Notes under the pieces: generated by a model
What the model was told of the DNA's origin: nothing
Database searches by the model: none
The model's input: only the letters and a program-made list of their open reading frames with translations
Program-made: the position numbers and the translations under genes
In this document: positions 21,890 to 31,791 of the stretch, one piece after another
Layout: each line of letters begins with the position of its first letter
How positions within the stretch are numbered: the first letter of the stretch is position 1
NCBI GenBank assembly: GCA_033961575.1
Contig: CM066736.1
Coordinates: 11,875,501-11,939,500, forward strand
Direction of reading: 5' to 3'
DNA from: Aselliscus stoliczkanus
Taxonomy: Eukaryota > Chordata > Mammalia > Chiroptera > Hipposideridae
DNA: 64,000 bases

Positions 21890-22205
21890 TATTGCAATAG
21901 TTCCCATGCATTATATGCTTACATAAGTTATTTGAGCCTCACAATAACCCTATAAGGCAGCTCTTTTTTTTTTTTTTTAAAGAGGGTGCAGCTCACAGTA
22001 TCCCAGGCGAGGATCGAACCAGCAGCCTTGGTGTTATCAGCACCATGCTCTAAACAACTGAGCTAACTGGCCATCCCAAGACAACTCTTAACACTCCTGT
22101 TTTATGGAAGAAGAAACTGAGGCTCAGAAAGTTTAAGTGAATCACCCACAATCCCACGGACAAGCAGCAAAGCTGGAATTTGAAACCGGGTCTTCCTGAC
22201 TCCAA
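21890..22205 (+). mobile_element. MIR SINE split by a tRNA-Ile-type SINE
   Basis: The left part has TGAGCCTCACAATAACCCTA. The right part has GAAGAAACTGAGGCTCAGAA, AGTTTAAGTGAATCACCCAC and GAATTTGAAACCGGGTCTTC. Both parts are in MIR order around the insertion at 21966-22077. Confidence 0.85.
21966..22077 (-). mobile_element. short tRNA-Ile-like SINE
   Basis: The reverse complement starts GGGATGGCCAGTTAGCTCAG, has AGCATGGTGCTGATAACACC and GCTGGTTCGATCCTCGCC, then CTGTGAGCTGCACCCTCTTT and oligo-A. The anticodon region resembles tRNA-Ile, but this is a SINE, not a tRNA gene. The target duplication AAGGCAGCTCTT (21954-21965) versus AAGACAACTCTT (22078-22089) differs at two bases, so it is older than the family A copies. 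Confidence 0.8.
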
Positions 22206-22214
22206 AATTTTCTT

Positions 22215-22520
22215 TAATTTTGTTAGGTCATCTTTTGGACAATGAGATAATTATTTTTAAAAAGAATCTCAAAAAAATTAAAAAAGATAAAAGAATGCAT
22301 GTAAAACTGGTGAAATCCGAATAAGATCTGTACCTGTGTCAACAGCATTGTACCCACGTTAATCTCGTGGTTTTGACATAACCATAGATAATCTGTACCA
22401 CTGTTATGCAAGATGCTATTATGGGGGGAAGCTAGGGGAGGGGTACCCAGGGATTTCTGCACTACAACTTGTTGGGAGATCTAAACTATTTTATAATGAA
22501 AAGTTATTAAAAAAAAAAAG
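22215..22520 (+). mobile_element. L1 3' end fragment
   Basis: GATAAAAGAATGCATGTAAA, CTGGTGAAATCCGAATAAGA, GGGAGATCTAAACTATTTTA and a poly-A tail match an old L1 3' untranslated end. Confidence 0.7.
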
Positions 22521-23435
22521 CTAAGATTTTTTTTGAAGTTGTGGAAAATGATGTTTATTGTATATTTCTGACACAAAAGTACTAGTATATGCTTTAGGTA
22601 AGGAAATCATTTAAAGATACCAAGAAAGTCCTGAATTTTATAAGTATTTCAGACTCCAGCTATCTGTAAAGCCCGCTCCTACTATTTATTTCCGTTTTCT
22701 CTTTAACATATGTTTGTAGGATTTAATGTATAACTTTTAAACTCTCCCTGGAAACGAGCAACAATCCTCTAACACCAAGGAATCAGTACAGGTTCTGCTT
22801 GTCATTTGCAAATACAAACACTGGAGGTTTCCTAAATAGCAGTGCAATAGGCAATATAGCTTTTCCATTTCATCCTGGGGAGACATGAGACGTTAGGTCA
22901 CTTTGCTGCTGGTTGCTACACAACAAGCATCATCTCTCTGGATTATTTGCAAAAAAATAGTCTTATCCCCACCCCTTCTATGCAGTTCTGGGCTGCTAGG
23001 TATTCCATGATCCATGTCAAGTAGGCAGGGGGTCTGCACTGCCAGGACATAACCAGCAGCATCAGCCCAGATGCCCCCAAGAACGTGCCAAGAATAAGTG
23101 AGAGAATCACCAGAGACAAGAAACATTTTTGATCCCTTGTAGGGATGGCTGTTTGGGAGTGTTCAGTCCTGGCTTGATAAGTCACTCATTAGAAAAGGAA
23201 AAAACATGAACCTTTTCTACTGATTCCAGGAAGACTTGGGAGTGAAGGTGGGTGGTATTTCAAGAAGTCAACAGAGCCAAAGACAAGGGGAGGAATAAGG
23301 CCTAGCCAACCTGTTTAGCTGGGATGTTCTTGGGGCATGTGAGAACAAGGGTGCTGAGTGAGAAACAAGAAAACTGGTTAGCTGTTGGGTGCAGTCGTCT
23401 AATGTTTTCTATTCCCGACTAAATCAGTTTTCACA
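22521..23435. other. unassigned non-coding stretch
   Basis: No supportable gene or repeat. Two overlapping minus-strand frames (22893-23185) share no known domain. Confidence 0.4.
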
Positions 23436-23495
23436 GACACACACACACGCACACACACATGCACACACACACACACACACACACGCATGCACACA
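23436..23495. repeat. (CA)n microsatellite, interrupted
   Basis: CA units with GC and TG interruptions. Confidence 0.95.
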
Positions 23496-24208
23496 AAGGC
23501 AAAGGAGATACACTGCAAAGCGACATGAACGAAGAAAAAGAAAAAATTAGCTTCACTTTTCTCTTCCAACGGCCCTCATCTCAAGCCCAGTGAAAGAGGG
23601 GAAGCTGACAGAGGAAAGAAACAGAAGAAATGGATGAGGAGAGAGGAGGCCAGGGAGCCTGCTATAACAGTGGGGGACTCGCATAAGAATAGAACAGAAT
23701 AGAGTCCTGAAATAGACGCACCTATCCATGGCCGAATTATAGTCCACAAAGATGCCACATAATTCAATGGGGAATAAGTGGTCTTTTTGGCAAACGGTGC
23801 TAGAACGACTGGATATTCATGTGGAAAATACTGAACTCTGACCCTTACCTCATACCGTATGCAAAAAAATAATGTGAGATGGATAATAAACCTATCATAA
23901 AAGCTAAAACTGTAAAGCTTCTAGAAGAAAACAAGAGACTAGCTTGGCATCTGGGATTTGTAAAGATTTCTTAGGATATAAAAAGCACTAAGCATAAAAG
24001 AAAAAAAGCACTAAGAAAAAAAGAAAAACTCCATTAAAACGGAAAACATCAGCTCTTTGAAAGACAGCCATAGCAAATGATAAGGGACGCTACAGATTGA
24101 AAGAAAATATCCACAGTACATAACCTGACATGATCATAAGACGATAACCAAATCAAAAACAAGGCAAAAGACTTGAACAGATGACTCACATCAAGAAAGA
24201 GAGAGGGG

Positions 24209-24688
24209 ACCGACCAAGTGGCTTAGTTTAACACTTAAGAGTGTGAGATCTGAGCAATAGGGTCACAGGCTCAATTCCCATATGGGCCAGTGAACTGCAC
24301 CAGAGCAGAGCTGAGCTGGTGAGAGTGCATGCTCTTAGCAGCAAGGTTGCCGGGTTCGACACCCATATGGGATGGTGGGCTGTGCACCCCACCCCACCCA
24401 CACACACACACAACTCAGATTGAACACGACACCTTGAGCTAAGCAGCCATGAGCTGCTGACAGGCGGCCGGGTGGCTCAGTGTGCAACAAGGTCGCTGGT
24501 TCGACTCCCACATGGGATGGTGGACTACACCTCCCACAACTAGGTTGAAAGCGGCGACTGGACTTAATGCTGAGCTTGCGCCCTCCACTAAGATTGAAGG
24601 ACAACAACTTGACTTGGAGCTAACGGGTCCTGGAAAAACACACTGTTCCCCTTCCCCAATTCCCCAATAATGTTCCCCTCCCTGATTC

Positions 24689-24723
<35 letters not shown>

Positions 24724-24755
24724 AAGTTAAGCCTCATTAATCTTTAAAAAAAAAA

Positions 24756-24757
<2 letters not shown>
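24209..24757 (+). mobile_element. family B SINE, multi-module
   Basis: Three tRNA-like modules (B-boxes near 24268, 24354 and 24497), TTGAAGGACAACAACTTGAC and GGTCCTGGAAAAACACACTG, then an expanded tail with CA, (AATC)n and (GA)n repeats. The flanks are GA-rich (AAGAAAGAGAGAGG before, GGAGAGAGAGAG after), consistent with a duplicated target that later expanded as a microsatellite. Confidence 0.82.
24690..24721. repeat. (AATC)n microsatellite
   Basis: Eight AATC units in the tail of the SINE. Confidence 0.95.

Positions 24758-24792
<35 letters not shown>
24757..24792. repeat. (GA)n microsatellite
   Basis: About 17 GA units at the SINE-L1 junction. Confidence 0.95.
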
Positions 24793-24794
<2 letters not shown>

Positions 24795-24952
24795 GGCCAG
24801 TAAGTCCATGAAAAGTCCATTCAGCACCTTTAGTCATCAGGCAAATGCAAATTAATTAATTAATACAAATTACAACACAATAAGATACCACTCCATACCT
24901 ATTAGACAAAATAAAATTAGAAACCTGACAATATCAAGCAGTGACAATAGAG

Positions 24953-25188
24953 CACAGTTTCTCAACCTCGGCACTATTGATAATTTGAGTTGGATAATTC
25001 TTTCCCTGGGAAGTGAAGAGGGCGGGGCGCTGTGTGCATTGTAGGATGTTTATCAGCACCATTGGTCTGTACCCAGGTGATAAATGCTAGCAGCGCTCTC
25101 CCCCGCAAAAAATTACACAACCAAAAGTGTCTCCAGACATTGCCAACTGTCCCCTGGGGGACAAAATTGCTCTATGCTGAGAATACTA
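24953..25188 (-). mobile_element. MER20 hAT element in L1
   Basis: CAGTTTCTCAACCTCGGCAC, TTGGATAATTCTTTCCCTGG, CATTGTAGGATGTTTATCAG, GTGTCTCCAGACATTGCCAA and CCCCTGGGGGACAAAATTGC are the MER20 reverse complement in order. Confidence 0.88.
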
Positions 25189-25440
25189 ATACAGAGCCAC
25201 TGACTACTCACACATGGCTGGTGGGGATGTAAAATGTACAACCCCTCTGGAAAACAGTTCGGCATTTTCTTATAAAGTTAAACAAATATATACACTATGA
25301 CCTAGGAATTCTACTTGTAGGTATTTACCCAAGAGAAATGAAAACATCTGTAGACAAAAAAATAAAACTTGCATGGAATGTTATCAGATTTATTCTCAGT
25401 AGCCCCAAACTAGAAACACCCCAGATGCCCATCAATGTGA

Positions 25441-26308
25441 GTGTAACGGGGCTGTGTCCTTAAAAGGACATTTTGAGTCCTGACTCCTGGAACCTGTGAG
25501 TATGACTTTATTTAGAAATAGGGTCTCTGCAGATGTAATCAAGTTAATAATGGATTAGAGTGGCCCAAAATCTAATGACTGGTATCCTTATAAGAAGAGA
25601 GAACAGGGGCCAGCCGGGTGGCTCAGTTGATTAAGAGCACAAGCTCTGAGCAACAGGGTCACCAGTTCGATTCCCACATGGGCCAGTGAGCTGCACCCGA
25701 GCTGAGCTGCCGCTGAGCTGCCAACAGGTGGCAGGATGGCTCAGCTGGTGAGAGCACGTGCTCCTAACAACAAGGTTGCCGGTTTGACTCCCACATGGGA
25801 TGGTGGGCTACGCCCCCCACAACTAAGATTGAACACGGCACCTTGAGCTGAGGTGCCCTGTGCTGCTGACAGGCGATCGAATGATGACTGGACTTGGGAG
25901 CTGAGCTGGCTGTGCCCTCCACAACTAAGAGTGAAGGACAACACTTGACTGTTCCCCTTCCCCAATTCCCCAACACTGTTCCCTTTCTCCAATTCCCCAA
26001 TAAAATCTTTAAATTAAAAAAAAGAAGAAGAAGAGAGAACATATGGAAAGAAGAAGGCCATGTGTAGACTGAGGCAGAGACTGGGGCGATGCATCTACAA
26101 GCCAAAAAACACCAACAATTGCCATGAGTCCCCAGAAGCTGGAAAAGGCAGGGAAGGATTCTCCTCTAGATCATTCAGGGCAAGCACGGCCCAGCCACCA
26201 CCTTGATGTGGGACTTCTGGCCTCCGAAACTGTGAGATGATAAAGTTCTGTTGTTTTAAGCCACCAAGTTTGTGGTATGTTGTTACGGCAGCACTAAGAA
26301 ACTAATAC
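25441..26308 (+). mobile_element. MLT1C-like LTR in L1, split by a SINE
   Basis: The left part reads GACTCCTGGAACCTGTGAGT, TTTAGAAATAGGGTCTCTGC and AATGACTGGTATCCTTATAA. The right part reads GAAGGCCATGTGTAGACTGA, CAGAAGCTGGAAAAGGCAGG and CTGTTGTTTTAAGCCACCAA, ending CACTAAGAAACTAATACAG. The SINE at 25606-26027 interrupts it. Confidence 0.88.
25606..26027 (+). mobile_element. family B SINE with perfect 14-bp TSD
   Basis: GGGGCCAGCCGGGTGGCTCA head, TCACCAGTTCGATTCCCACA, second module ATGGCTCAGCTGGTGAGAGC, ACGGCACCTTGAGCTGAGGT, terminal AATTCCCCAATAAAATCTTT. The target duplication AAGAAGAGAGAACA is at 25592-25605 and 26028-26041. Confidence 0.92.
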
Positions 26309-26747
26309 AGTGAGACTGGAATAAAGAAACTGTCACACAATGAAACATTAGTAATACACAGCAACAAAATAACACAGAAGATGAACTACTGATCCATGCA
26401 ACAACATGGATTAGTCGCAAAAACGTCATGTTGAGAGAAAAAAGCCAGACTCGAAAGAGTACTGAATGCATGATTCCAACTATATGAAGTTTGATAAGAG
26501 ACCCAAGCTGTATGATAAAAATCAGAACAGTGATGGCCTTCAAGGGAGGGAAGATGACTGGAAAGACGGCAGGAGGGAACTTTCCAGGGTGGCTAAGAAA
26601 TGTTCTATACCTTGATTGGGATGGTGGATATCTGGGGATATACATTTCTAAAAACTCATTGAACATGAAAGCTTTGTTTTTATCCTGTGTACATTAATAC
26701 TCAATCTTAAAAACTGCAAATAAAGAGGCTAAAGAGAAGAGAAAGGA

Positions 26748-26881
26748 GGGCCAGCCGAGTGGTGCGTTGGTGAAGAGCTGGCTTGGGACACCAGTGGCCC
26801 CGGTTCGGGTCCCACATATGAGGGCCAGTGACACTGCCCTCAAAAAAACAAAACAAAACGAAACAAATAAAATAGGCTTTA
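26748..26881 (+). mobile_element. family A SINE, first of a tandem pair
   Basis: GGGCCAGCCGAGTGGTGCGT head, CCCGGTTCGGGTCCCACATA, AGTGACACTGCCCTCAAAAA, then an A-rich tail with C and G interruptions, ending TAAAATAGGCTTTAG. Together with the next unit it is flanked by AGAGAAAGGA at 26738-26747 and 26983-26992. Confidence 0.88.
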
Positions 26882-26982
26882 GGGGCCGGCCGAGTGGCGC
26901 GGTGGTTAAGAGCTGGCTTGGGATGCCAGCGGCCCCAATTCGGGTCCCACATACGAGGGCCAGTGACACTGCCCTCAAAAAA
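26882..26982 (+). mobile_element. family A SINE, second of a tandem pair
   Basis: GGGGCCGGCCGAGTGGCGCG head, CCAATTCGGGTCCCACATAC, AGTGACACTGCCCTCAAAAA. It has no separate target duplication: the repeat on its right pairs with the one left of the first unit. Confidence 0.88.
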
Positions 26983-26992
26983 AGAGAAAGGA

Positions 26993-27594
26993 AAAATGGG
27001 AAGCACATGACCTTTACCAATAAGAGGCAGATAAGAAAAAACAAAGATGGAGAAGGTCATGGATCATACAAGAAAAAGACCAGCTTTGAACACAGGGGCA
27101 ACTCTGTCCCCACCTCCAGCAAGTTCTGTCATTTTGTTACACCTGCACTCGCTATGGTTAAGTAAACTCATAAATTCTTCACTGGAGGCCAAGTTTGCAG
27201 AGCTGCTCACCACAGATTGGCCCAGGCAGACAACCCAGCTGCTGTCCATTAGAACCTGAAATGGAACATTAACTTCTGAGAGGCCCCTCTGGCTGCCAGC
27301 GAGCCCCTAGCGTCCCACACTTCAGGAATATTCTTGAAAGCCGAAATGGACAACTGAGAAAAACTCGGAACATAGTGAGCAACCCCCGAGGTCCCCCCGG
27401 GCCATGAAACCCTCAGAACGCTCCGGGCTATGCAGCCATCACTCCCCAGGCACAGAGCTCTCATTTCATACGATGCTGGGGACTCGGCCTGAGAGAACTG
27501 CAGACATCTGAGGGCTCCGGTAAGCAGTAGCAGCAGCCTGAGGCTAAAGTCATCTGTGTTTCCCCCAAACCATGGCGGGGCGGGGGGGGGGGTC
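26993..27594. other. unassigned non-coding stretch
   Basis: No repeat I can name. A 117-aa minus-strand frame (27249-27602) has no recognised domain and is not supported. There is a poly-G run at 27581-27591. Confidence 0.4.
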
Positions 27595-27750
27595 ACTGCC
27601 AATGTGGAGGCAGGCCAAGATCATTACTTTTGGCACCGGACAGTCCAGAGACCATCATTTCCTCATCTGAGAAACAGAGAAAATGTTAAAGGGTGCTAAG
27701 AGAGGCATGCAGGTAAGGATCTGGTGCTCAGTAAATACCAGCTTCCTTTT
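27595..27750 (-). mobile_element. MIR SINE fragment
   Basis: ATCATTTCCTCATCTGAGAA, AAAATGTTAAAGGGTGCTAA and GGTGCTCAGTAAATACCAGC suggest a reverse MIR. Confidence 0.55.
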
Positions 27751-28372
27751 GTGAAATGCAGTGAGCAATACCATTAGGTTCTAAACACCAGTGAACTATA
27801 GTCCTTGCTGACCAAGAAGTTCCCTGCTGGAAGCTTCATTCTCTGTAGCCTCGGCATTTGACAACACTTCTGTGCCATGTCGATGAGTGTGGCCCTGGGA
27901 CAGCCCTTTACAGAGAGCGATGCTGCTCTGCCTCTCCCTGGAATTCCCACTGACTGAGCCAAAGCGCACCCCTATTCCTGCAGACCTATTGCAGCAGCTG
28001 AGGAGGGGACCCAGTGAATTCACATCCAGGACTGTGCTTGCCATGGGGGTTGGTAAACACAGCTTGAATACAATCATGTGTTAGTGGCATTCAGCATATG
28101 AATTTCAGGCAAGCACAACACTGAGAGATTTGTCCAAAAGAACAGTACAGGATGCTTCCTCTAGCATTGGCCAGGTGCCTCCACATTATTCTGCCTGGAA
28201 ACATGAGGCAGGTGTTGTCAACAGGACAGTGTCACTCACCTCCATCCCTGCCTTAAAGGAGCATAATTGGACATGGGTCCTTCTTGTGCAGCCTCTCTCA
28301 CATTCACTATGTAATAGGGAAAAAGCAAGGCTGAAAATCAGGAGGGATGATTCCAGCGCTAGGGAAATCACC
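27751..28372. other. unassigned non-coding stretch
   Basis: No gene or repeat recognised. Confidence 0.4.
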
Positions 28373-28410
28373 CACCCATCCATCCATCTATCCATCCATC
28401 CATTTATTCT
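28373..28410. repeat. (CCAT)n microsatellite, imperfect
   Basis: Eight CCAT-type units with one TCTA interruption. Confidence 0.9.
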
Positions 28411-28640
28411 TCCAGCAAACATTCACTGAACCTTTAACTATGCACCCAGTGCTGTGTTAAGCACAGAAGTGACAGAGACGAATAAGACAGGGTCCCTACT
28501 CTCAAAGAACTGATGATCCAGGAGCCTGGAAAGCAATAGGGACTCAAAACCTCGTGGATATACAAGTGACAGGCATGGCCATGGCTGCTACAGAGACGGC
28601 CTAGGGTATATGTATGGTCATGAGTCCAACCTCTGTGTCA
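28411..28640 (-). mobile_element. L2 LINE 3' end, reverse
   Basis: CAGCAAACATTCACTGAACC, CACCCAGTGCTGTGTTAAGC and AGACAGGGTCCCTACTCTCA match the L2 reverse complement. Confidence 0.7.
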
Positions 28641-28682
28641 TATTTGTATTACATTTGCCACTAATCAGCTAAGGACAGGATT

Positions 28683-28893
28683 CTGTAAGCATTTTCTGAA
28701 AGGGTGAGAGAGCTGATACTTTTAAGCTCTGCTGAGCATATAGCCCCTGCCATTATGACTCAACTCTGCCACAGTAGTATGAAAGTCATAGATAATATGT
28801 CAATGAATGACTGTGTTTCAATAAAACTTTATTGACAAACACAAGTGGTGGGCCGCATTTGGCCCTCAGGCAATAGTTGGTCAAGTCCAAGGT
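28683..28893 (+). mobile_element. hAT-type element, 3' part clear
   Basis: CTGTAAGCATTTTCTGAAAG, GACTCAACTCTGCCACAGTA, GTGTTTCAATAAAACTTTAT and GTGGTGGGCCGCATTTGGCC. Same family as 7469 and 30432, opposite orientation. Confidence 0.75.
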
Positions 28894-28904
28894 AGGAAGA
28901 TGTG

Positions 28905-29090
28905 ATCTTAGGCGAGTTATATAATAATCTCCTGATATCTCAGTTTCCTTTACTACAACAGAGAGGTGGTGATAGTAGGTACCTCATAAGAGGACAGAAG
29001 GTGATACTACATGCAAAACACTTAGCACCATGCCCGTAACATGGTAAGGACACAATAAGTATTAGCTGTCTCTATTATCATTATTCACTG
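28905..29090 (-). mobile_element. MIR SINE
   Basis: CTGATATCTCAGTTTCCTTT, TAGGTACCTCATAAGAGGAC, ACTTAGCACCATGCCCGTAA and ATAAGTATTAGCTGTCTC are in reverse MIR order. Confidence 0.75.
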
Positions 29091-30229
29091 CACGATAGTA
29101 TGATAACACAAGTGTGCAGGCAGAGTCAGAAAGGAGTGGAGGGTCAGTTTGGTGTGAGGAAAATCACAGCCAATTTCATCTGTGAGAGCCTCTCTAAATA
29201 AACCTATTAGAACAAGGACAAAGCCCACCTAAATTTCCCCACAAGGACAAAAACTCTCTGAAGACTGGAAAATGCTCTGGTTCTCACCAAGAGTTTCTAC
29301 AACACAAAGCACATAAGAAAATGAATCTGTATGTTCCCTGAGCAAAGAACGTGTTTCTTAGATATTCCTCCTCGATGTCACTGAAAACAAAATGTTTTAA
29401 ATCTCCACGTTTTGGAAAGTAAAATCAAGGTGGGTGCCAACCTCAGGTTCCATGAGGTGGCATCCTGACACAGCTCCATCTCCACCCCCAGAAGCATCTC
29501 GCTCCGACTCAGGGGTTCAGACCCAAGTGGGTGGGGACATAGCTGCTCCCGCTGTACCTCACTCAGCTGACAGTCACAGAGAGCCATCTCTCTCATTTTT
29601 GTATGATTTACGATCCCGAAACACGACCGGGGCTGGAAGGAAGGGCTCGGTGGCTGCTTCCTGAAAATCACGAAGCACCACTCTAGAAAATGAACATGCC
29701 TGCTCCCCTTGGGGCTTCTGGGAGCCTGGCCACAGTGGAAAGGGGCCCCCGCTGGAGGCCTAGAGAGTGGTTAATGTTTTTATTCTTCCTCTATTAATTC
29801 AAGTTAATAAATACCTCCAGCCTAAGCGGAGCAGGAGGAGGGGGTGGAGAGCTCATTGCTAGAGACCAGACAGCCCCTAGCCGTGTTTATTTTGAGTTAC
29901 AGAGTCCCAACAGGGTCCATGGGGAACTATAAGGTCAGGAGGCCATCGGAGGTGACGCACGCGGGGAAGCGAGCAGCACTAGAAGGTGCCATCAGCCACC
30001 AGGAGCAGATGGCACAGCCTTCCATTGACCTGTTCAGCTGTGTCACCAGAGCCACGCTCTCCTGTCTCCTGGAAGGCACACAGCATACTTGGAAGACTTA
30101 ATTAATGGAAAACAGGAATAAAAAAAAAAAAAGGGCTCAGGGCAACTGAACTGAGGTCTGGAGGCCAAAATGTGCCTGGAGGAAAATGACAAGTCATGCC
30201 CCTCCACGCTGAGAGCCTTCCCAGAGGCT
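29091..30229. other. unique non-coding stretch, possible conserved core
   Basis: No gene or named repeat. At about 29690-29835 it is repeat-free and GC-rich, then AT-rich with several TTAAT/ATTAA motifs (CTCTATTAATTCAAGTTAAT). This could be a regulatory core, unproven. Confidence 0.35.
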
Positions 30230-30948
30230 CCCCCACTGACTACTTTCAGGGTAAACTCCAAACTGCCCAACAGCTCCACTTAATTCCCCCTTTGCACCCA
30301 CACCATACCACACACAGGCTAACATCTAGTCCCACAACTATTTTTTGTTCCCCAACCTGCTATTCTTCTGCCTCCATACTTTTTCCACTCTCTTCACCTA
30401 GCTAAGTCCTACTCACTCTTCAGGTCTCTGTAGTTAGGCAAACTACAGTCTAAAGGCCAAATCCGGCCCACCACTTGTTTTTGTAAATAAAGTTTTATTG
30501 AAACACCATCGTGCACATTCATTTGCATATCCTCTATGGCTGCTTTCACATATAACTGCAGCATTGGGTGGATGCACGAGAGACCGTAGGATAGCAGAGC
30601 CTGATGTATTTGTTACCTGGCCCCTTAAAGGAAAAGTTTTCCAACTCCTGTCTTAGAGGAAGCTGCTCCTTCAGGAAGCTGTCCCTGGTTCCCTTGAGTG
30701 TTTGAAGTGACCCTCATCTGGGCTCCAGCCCTAGTCTCACTTCCTCGACTCCAGAGCTTTCCCCCACTGTGCTATGCATTAATGTTTTCAGTCTGTCTCC
30801 CCTAAACTCTGAGTTCCTTGAAAGGAAGACCTTTTCTTTTTTTTTTTTTTTTTTGCAATTCTGCCTCCCAGGCTTCTCATACAGACCCTGCGCATCACAA
30901 GCGCCAAATAAGAAGCTTACAGACTGAAAGAATGAACAAATGAGTGAA
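30230..30948 (+). mobile_element. L2 LINE 3' end split by an hAT element
   Basis: Before: GGGTAAACTCCAAACTGCCC and ACTCACTCTTCAGGTCTCTG. After: CTTCAGGAAGCTGTCCCTGG, CTAAACTCTGAGTTCCTTGA and a GAAAGAATGAACAAATGAGTGA end. This is L2 order on both sides of 30432-30651. A poly-T run sits at 30835-30854. Confidence 0.8.
30432..30651 (-). mobile_element. hAT-type element inside L2
   Basis: TTAGGCAAACTACAGTCTAA, GGCCAAATCCGGCCCACCAC, TTGTAAATAAAGTTTTATTG, and the end CTTAAAGGAAAAGTTTTCCA. It is closely parallel to the copy at 7469-7687. Confidence 0.8.
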
Positions 30949-31414
30949 TGTTTTGATGCTGTGCTGGAGAGCCCGATAACACCACTGAACCGAGTACAAA
31001 CTCACTCAGGCTGTTGACCACTCAGTAAGGAGTCTGCAAGGCGGCACTATTTCTCTGGGATGAACAGAGAGAAGAGAGAAGGGCCACGCATTAGCCTGTT
31101 CAGCGCACAAAGTGGCCCAAAATATGTCCTGGGGAACAGCTCTCAGACCAAACACAGGGATGAGATGGAAGTTGCACTAACAGTTGGGTCCACACTATTC
31201 CTAGTGGGACCCGTACTCTAAATCCTACCGTTTCTTCCAAGATAGACCCCCTATAGCCCTCTTTATCCTGCTCAGCACACCGTACTGTTTTAGTCTGCTG
31301 ACTTGTCATTCTTTTCAACTGTACACTCAATTGTAAGCTCCTGGAAAGTTGGGGCATTTGCTCACCAGAAATCCCCCACAGCACTTGACGCCATCTAGAC
31401 AAAAAACATATGAT
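30949..31414. other. unassigned non-coding stretch
   Basis: No gene. Part of it (31280-31400, GTAAGCTCCTGGAAAGTTGG, CACAGCACTTGACGCC) may be a diverged L2 end. Confidence 0.4.
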
Positions 31415-31780
31415 GGGCCAGCCAAGTGGCTCAGTTGTTTAGAGAGCGAATTCTGAGCAACAGGGTTGCCCATTTGATTCCCACATGGGCCTGACCCTCC
31501 CCAACTAGACTGAAGACAATGACTTGTGCTGAGCTGCCACTGAGCTGCCGGTGGGGGGCCAATGGCTCAGTTGGTTAGAGTGCATGCTCTTAACAAGAAG
31601 GTTGCCGGTTCAACTCCCGCATGGGATGGTGGGCTGCGCCACCCCCACCACAACTATATTGATAATGGTAACTGGACTTGGAGCTGAGCTGCGCCCTCCA
31701 CAACTAAGATTGAAGTTCAACTTGACTTGGAGCTGATGGGTCTGGGAAAAACACACTGTTCCCCCAATAAAGTTGAAAAA
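31415..31780 (+). mobile_element. family B SINE
   Basis: GGGCCAGCCAAGTGGCTCAG head, second module CCAATGGCTCAGTTGGTTAG with GCCGGTTCAACTCCC, CTGCGCCCTCCACAACTAAG, GGGAAAAACACACTGTTCCC and the end CCCAATAAAGTTGAAAAAA. Imperfect flanking repeats: ACATATGATG before, ATGTACGATG after. Confidence 0.85.
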
Positions 31781-31791
31781 AAAATGTACGA

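Larger units (their letters stand above)
23650..26715 (+). mobile_element. L1 ORF2 end and 3' UTR, broken by later insertions
   Basis: The surviving blocks are 23650-24208, 24793-24952, 25189-25440 and 26309-26715. Landmarks in order: GGATGGATAATAAACCTATC-like ORF2 text, CAAATGCAAATTAATTAATT, AAGATACCACTCCATACCTA, CTATGACCTAGGAATTCTAC, ATGCAACAACATGGATTAGT and GTTCTATACCTTGATTGGGA. The frame is destroyed by stops and insertions; it is a dead relic. It predates the SINEs, MER20 and MLT1C inside it. Confidence 0.85.
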
